Shown here one piece after another: positions 58,701 to 64,000 of a stretch of DNA of 64,000 nucleotides (position 1 is the stretch's first letter; the number at the start of each line of letters is the position of its first letter). Source of the DNA: Udeniomyces pyricola (Eukaryota > Basidiomycota > Tremellomycetes > Cystofilobasidiales > Mrakiaceae); assembly GCA_039545295.1 (NCBI GenBank), contig BCIK01000008.1, positions 302,255 to 366,254 of the forward strand, read 5' to 3'. The position numbers and the translations under genes were made by a program. Under the pieces are notes generated by a model. It was not told where the DNA came from. It saw only the letters and a program-made list of their open reading frames with translations, and made no database searches.

Positions 58701-60777
58701 GAACATCGGAATCTTTTTCGATAAAGTTACGGACGTCATACGAGACCGAGCCGGTATAGTGATTGATGCCAAACAGCGTACGCTCGACCGCTGGGCCAGT
58801 ACCTGCTCCGGGGCTAGTGACGAACGAGGCATGGGCGCCAAATTTGTGCGTCAGGTCATCGAGCAACTCCTCATCCTTGTCTTCGCTCGACTTGCCCTGC
58901 TTGAAACGGGAGACCCCCTTTGCCACAGCTCCGAGCACGCCGCCAGGCTTGCGGTCCGTCTTGGTACCGAGCGGACCGCCTCGCAAGAGTTCGAGACAGG
59001 CGGCATTGTCCATGGTCAGGACGGATGGAAGCGAGACTCGGTCCGAGGTGAGGGTTTGGGTGTAACTCGATGAGTCGTCGAACGTGCGGCGAACAAAGAA
59101 GCTGTGGAGTAGCTCAGCCGAAAAGTTGATGCAGAGTTCCTCGTGGCCGTTTTGACCGTAGGCAGCAACGAGTGGGGCAGGAACGGGCGAGCCGGGATTA
59201 CCGGTCGGGGTGCGAGATTGGATACCCGGCTGATCGAACAGAGCGATCTGGGTCGTGGGGTGATCAAGCTCCGGGCTGAGCTTTTGGTTGGCCGATTCGA
59301 TGACGTAGGCGAACAGGATGGCGTAAAGATCGCGGACTAGCGAGTCTCGCTGGGCTTCAGATCCAGAGGCGGCAAGGAAGCCAGAAGCAACCTCGCGTCG
59401 GATGTAGCGTGTCTTGTTGGTCAGGGAAGCCTCGAGAGCCTCTGCCGAAACGCCGAGAAGGTTGGCAATCTCGTTGAGGACGAGCGGGTTAGAGACGGTG
59501 GCCGATTCGTATGAGAGCTCATAAGCACCGTTGTCGACGAATTCGAGATTACCGAGGAGGAGGATGGCAACTAGGATTGAGAAGATGGACGAGACATGCT
59601 TGGGCTTGAAGCCGAGCGAGGCGAGGGCGGCTCGAAGTTCTCCCATCTGCGCATGGTCATCGGAGAGAGGACCTCCCGGCAACAGATAGGTCCCCGATGA
59701 GGCCAGGAGAGCATAAGATGAAGGAGCATCGAGGTCGAGGGCATCACGTTCGTCGGGCGAGGCTCCGGCCAAGAGCTGATAGAAGACATTGAAGGATCGC
59801 TCTTCCTTGGCGAGTCGGTTGACGCGAGACTTGTCGAGACCAAACGTGAGGACCTTGGCGCCGGCTATGCGTCCCTTTTCAGTGAAATGAAGCTCAAGCA
59901 GCTTGCCGAATCGCGAGGCTGAGCTGTTGGCGGCCGTCTTGGCCGATCCAAACGAGTCGAGGACGGTGGAGAGGGCCCGGATCTGATCGGCAAGTCGGCT
60001 CTCGCGACGAGAATGAGATGAAAGCCGAAGGATCTGTGACGTCAAAAGTTCGGCGCTAAAGGATTTGCCCGAACCTGTAATGCCGCTGTTGAGAGAAAAC
60101 ACCCGGACAAAAGCAACAAGAAAGGGAGGAGATGAACCGCGGATGGACAGATAGAACAAAGATGAGAGTATGCAGGGGAGGAAACATGGACAGGATGAGA
60201 CGTCATGTCAAGAATACGTCAGCTCGCTCTTCTATAGGTATACAACAAGAGACTACAGAACCGAACGCTGTTGAGAGAGGTCGGCGGAAAGGTCAGAGGG
60301 ACAGGGGAAGGAAGGGGCCCCAACCCCCGGGACCCAAGCTCCTCGACATCTCCCACTCGACACCTTGATCACCGCGCGAGATCTGGCTCCAACAGTGTAT
60401 GATGAAACTGACCTGAATAGGACAGCCTGTGACTGCTTTGTCCTTCGCATGAGGAGGTAAACTCTTGCTGCGAGCTCATAGACGTGAGGCTGCATCGGTC
60501 CCCGTGGTCCCTCCTCTCCGCTCGTGTCAGTGTACTCGCTTTCAATATAATCTCTCGCGCTCGCATCGTTCAGGTTCGCTAGGGTCTTGAGTGGGTTTAC
60601 GACGACGAGAGTCGAGCTACCGAGACGAGTGTAAGGAAGATCGGATCGGAATCGACTCTGGACGAGGGCCAGGAGGGCATCGTCGGAAGGGTAGAGAGTC
60701 GCGCCGCCGGCCGATTTAGTGAGTTGGTGGAAGTCGTGAATGGCCGCGGCTTCCTTCGCGCTGAAAGGTGTCGCCAT
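52746..60777 (-). CDS. Chitin synthase with N-terminal myosin-like motor (class V/VII)
   Basis: This wall enzyme polymerises GlcNAc at the plasma membrane; the motor aids delivery and retention at growth sites. Sixteen exons (60777-60413, 60085-57348, 57205-56842, 56690-56356, 56217-55863, 55780-55561, 55455-55333, 55218-54769, 54669-54646, 54525-54436, 54354-54290, 54165-53999, 53891-53717, 53604-53140, 53026-52979, 52851-52746) give 2029 residues. The motor has P-loop GITGSGKS (about 124), switch [10 protein letters not shown] (about 167) and switch II FDQPGIQ (about 402), all degenerate relative to true myosins. A membrane segment [20 protein letters not shown] (about 980) precedes a cytochrome-b5-like domain ([18 protein letters not shown]). 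The catalytic part has [35 protein letters not shown] and QRRRW (about 1609), then further membrane helices. The C-terminus is a DEK-C-type domain ([36 protein letters not shown]). Exon 9 is only 24 nt. Confidence 0.94.
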
Positions 60778-62116
60778 CGGGGCGAGTACGAGAGTAGAGT
60801 GAGACTTGGATGGGGTTGATGGAATGGAGTTGGACTGACGAGCGGACTGAGGGAGATGCGTCGTCAAAAGGGGGAGGGGACAACGATGAGGGGAAGGTAA
60901 TTCAGATGACAGGAGAGGTGGGTGCGGTGCGGTTGCGGTGGGGGATAATCAAGGGTGGTGGAGGGCTGGTTGAAGCGGCAGTGGTGAGAGAAGATGGGCG
61001 AAGGTGGTGGCGGAGGAGTTGGCCGGAGTTTGGTGGTAACTGGGAAGAATTGAAGGGACTGAGCTGAGGCCAGAGCTCGCGGGAGAAAGAGGGGGAGGGG
61101 GAGGGGGAGGGGGAAGGAGAGGGCGGAAGAGGAGGAGAGAGACGAGAGGGGGAGGGGGAAGGGGAAGGGGAAGGGGAAGGGGAAGGATGATTGAGTGAGT
61201 GGAGCAGCTGACAGAAAGGTCAAAAGTCAACACGCGTGAATCGAACTCAACGGGTGCCGACTCGTGCAAGTGGCCGCCTGGCTGTCACCCACCGCGTAGT
61301 CACTCACAATTAGCTGCTCAGCTGTCCCACGTCCCACTTCTACTCCCCGCAACATGAATATGTCGATCGACCAGCCCGTCATCATCTAACATAGTCAACG
61401 GTCATTGGCCTTGCACATCTTCATCCATCACTTGCCTTCGTAGACCGACTCTCTCTCCGAAACAGATACTCAAAACAGCTAAACCGACGATCTGTAAGAC
61501 CAAATCGATCAATCTTTATTATGTCGGGATTGATCGTGCGGAACTCTCTGCAGGCCATGGCAACGGCTCATATATATATATCATCCATCCTGCACCGTGA
61601 CGTCGCCCAATCAATTGGAACGCTGTACACTCTTGCATCATGTTCAGCCTTTACTCGTTACTAGATCGAATGATGGAATGACGAGCAGCCATCCATAATC
61701 TAACCATGACACAACACGAAAAAGAAAAGAAAAAAAGAAAAGAAAGAAGAAGAGAAAAAGAAAGAGGGAAAACGCAAGCCCGGGAAACGAAGAGGAAGAA
61801 AGGGATCGAGAGAGAAAGCGTGGGAAGAAGGGTAGATAAAATTCATAGGATAGCGATTGATTGATTGATGATAATGATGATGGTTGGGAATCTCAAACTC
61901 GACCCGACTACTATGTGAGGAGGTCCAAGGAGGAGATCAAAGGGGGGGGGAAGGTGTAGGGAAGAAGTGCGTGCAAGCGGAGTGCAAGAAAGGCCGGGGC
62001 GAGTACGGAAATAAAAGCAAAAATCGGAAGGAAAGCAAAGAAAGAGATGCATAACCAAGAAAAGGAGAACAAAAGAACAATCGCAAAGAGAGACAAGACA
62101 GTTGACTGGGAAGTTG
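60778..62116. other. Chitin synthase promoter region and RPC1 3' end
   Basis: At 1.34 kb this is the longest gap in the window. The left part should be the chitin synthase promoter and leader, including the G/A-rich array at 61091-61187. The right part (61690-62116), purine-rich on the plus strand, should hold the RPC1 3' UTR. I saw no tRNA or protein gene in it. Confidence 0.5.
61091..61187. repeat. Polypurine G-rich array (GGGGGA / GGGGAA)n upstream of the chitin synthase
   Basis: Two adjacent runs, GGGGGA repeats at about 61091-61115 and GGGGAA repeats at about 61148-61187, are separated by GGCGGAAGAGG. They lie 310-410 bp upstream of the chitin synthase start codon. Four or more G runs per block could form a G-quadruplex or triplex. 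Confidence 0.75.
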
Positions 62117-64000
62117 TCATCTTCGGCTTGCACTCGTCACTTGAGCCCTCGATCCTCTGGCTCCGACGACGGGTGCTGGGAACGAGCCTTCGAAGCAGCG
62201 ACGCTTCATGGGTGGTAGCCCAGGAGCAGGAAGAACGAGTGCGGGCCTGCGAAAACACCAAAAAGGAAGGGTCAGACTCGCTTTAGGAGCAGTGAAACCC
62301 GTAGTCAAGAAAAGAGATGAGTGAAGAGGAGATCGTGGCGTACATGGATGTTCCAAGCTGTTCAGCTGGCTGTCCCATGATGATGGACTCGGAAACACCC
62401 TGGATGGCGTCCTTCTTGGCGTACAACGCCGCGTCAAACTAGAGAAAGGTAACACGATTGATGCATGCATAGATGAGTGAGTCTCCTACACAAGACAATA
62501 AAAGCAAGCTGCTGAAGAGTAAGCGAATTGTGTTGCGACTTACGAGGTGGTCCGTTGTTTTCTCGAAACTTGCGAGCATGAGAACCGAATCCTTCATCTT
62601 GCTGACACCGAATCGAGTGATACCAAGGACTTCACCCTTGTACGTCATGACGTCACCGAGAAGACCGGTATGACGAGGATCGACGCCCAAACCGTCTGAA
62701 ACAGAAAAGCAAGGCAAGCGGACAAAGAAATGAGTGAGCATTTAGTGGAGATGGATAGATTGAGTGACGATGTGAAAAGAGCTAAGCTCAAAAAGCAGGT
62801 GGAGGTGAGAAGGACGATGTGACAGAAGACGAACGGGACTTCATAGTGTGGTCGATCTGCTTGACGATAGTTGCTCTAGCGGCTTCAACACCGAGGACGG
62901 CAGCAGTCTCGATGATCTATCGGTACAAGCAAGGCAGAAAGCTTAGTGAGCCGAGATACAAACACACAAATACCTAGGACCTACAAGAGGTATCGAGACG
63001 GGAAAAAAGTCGGGCAAGGACGAACGTGATTGGTCGTCGTCTCCGTTCCTACTACGCCCTCCATGCCCATGACATCCTTCAACCCATAGCCTTCCACGAA
63101 CAACACATTCTTCGCTTGGTCATCCGGATGCTTCGAGATGAGCGCTCGGTTGACGGAAGGGATACCCTTGACGACAATGTCGCCAAGCTGACGTTTGATC
63201 GAACGCAGCCGGAAGTAGCGGTTCTCTTCGTCGTCGACGTAGATTCGGAGCCGGTTGTTGTGAGGGATGATGTTGATCTTCTCCTCTCGAATCTTAAGTT
63301 TGCGGTGGTTCACGATGGCCCATTTGATGTCATCAAGAGTGAGCTCAAGCTAATCCAGAGAAGGGGGGGATGGTTAGAGAATAAAACGAGTCAGGCACGA
63401 GTAGATCAACAGCTATTTGTGTTTATCCTGACGGATCATCACAGTGAAACTAAGCACAGCGAAAAGGAAGGCGAAGTGACGTGAAAGAGACTCGGACGTA
63501 CTCCCAATTTTTCGATCGTCTTCATATCGATGTGAACGCCAATGTACGAGTACATGGATCCCCATGCCTCTTCGATAACCGATGCAACGTCCTTGAGGTA
63601 CGTCTTCTCGAGTCGACCCTTGACGATTCGGGCAGCGCTTTCGCTCGAGGAGTTTTGAAGCTCAGCCGTGATGATGGGGGTGGAGATGAGCTTGGCAGCG
63701 TTGATGATCTCTTTGATTCGGGGCACACCGAGGGTAATGGACATGGCGGCGACTCCAGCGAAATGGAAGCTAGAGAGGATGGAGTGATGTGAATAATGAG
63801 TGCGTTAGAAGTCTTGGCATATAGATGTACTCATTCATGTGTGTTACGAGCAGAGAAAAGCAAGGGAAAAGGGAGAGGGAGGCGATCGAGAGGATAGATG
63901 ATGAACAACTTACGTCTTGAGCGTCATCTGCGTTCCAGGCTCTCCGATTGACTGAGCACCAACGGCACCGACAGTAGATCCAGGCTCGATCTTGGCGCGC
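62117..64000 (-). CDS. RPC1: RNA polymerase III largest subunit, C-terminal part
   Basis: This is the C-terminal end of the catalytic Pol III subunit that transcribes tRNA and 5S genes in the nucleus; the 5' part lies beyond the right edge. Visible exons are 64000-63914 (partial), 63769-63502, 63349-63026, 62916-62835, 62695-62544, 62438-62344 and 62246-62117. The largest-subunit motif [19 protein letters not shown] is followed directly by [20 protein letters not shown], then [26 protein letters not shown] and [59 protein letters not shown] and [20 protein letters not shown] close the conserved part and are Pol III-specific in pattern. The last 35 residues are divergent. Two introns use GTTCGT donors (63025 and 62834). 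Confidence 0.94.

Noticed and set aside
60778..62116. tRNA gene in the longest spacer
   Set aside because: I found no B-box-like GGTTCGANNCC with a matching A box and no acceptor-stem pairing by eye; a covariance-model scan (tRNAscan-type) would settle it.

Overview
The window is nuclear DNA from a fungus, most likely a basidiomycete. The genes carry many short spliceosomal introns (up to 16 exons), intergenic spaces are short, and codon use is moderately GC-rich. HIS4 is a trifunctional HisI-HisE-HisD fusion, and a class V/VII chitin synthase is fused to a myosin-like motor; both are fungal hallmarks. I cannot place it below phylum from sequence alone. No virus, transposon, rRNA, convincing tRNA or CRISPR array was seen. 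I rebuilt gene models by hand, joining exons at GT..AG sites where reading phase and family similarity agreed. Every model with both ends in the window sums to a whole number of codons.

Layout, left to right: 3' part missing of a Rab escort protein (MRS6, minus; coding begins at 1597 and runs off the left edge); HIS4 (plus); CDC7 kinase (plus); eIF3m (minus); prefoldin subunit 2 (plus); an unrecognised coiled-coil protein (plus); mitochondrial N-acetylglutamate synthase ARG2 (minus); a WDR53-like WD40 protein (plus); UTP15 (minus); SAC3 mRNA-export scaffold (plus, 13 exons); an NBR1-type autophagy receptor (minus); cyclophilin 40 (plus); beta'-COP SEC27 (plus); NOB1 endonuclease (minus); motor-chitin synthase (minus, 16 exons); and the C-terminal part of RNA polymerase III subunit RPC1 (minus, runs off the right edge).

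Most genes are conserved housekeeping functions: amino-acid synthesis (HIS4, ARG2), small-subunit ribosome assembly (UTP15, NOB1), translation and folding (eIF3m, prefoldin 2, CYP40), membrane traffic (MRS6, SEC27), mRNA export (SAC3), tRNA/5S transcription (RPC1), replication firing (CDC7) and wall synthesis (CHS). Five gene pairs are head-to-head and share short promoters. The HIS4 and ARG2 promoters both carry a TGACTCG Gcn4/Cpc1-like core.

I did not find a new biological system. The best leads are a start-codon-only first exon in SEC27, two stop-free in-frame introns in the same gene, an NBR1 with a C-terminal LIR-like motif, large low-complexity inserts in MRS6, an orphan coiled-coil gene, and a local 5' splice-site pattern of GTNNGT (often GTTCGT or GTCCGT).
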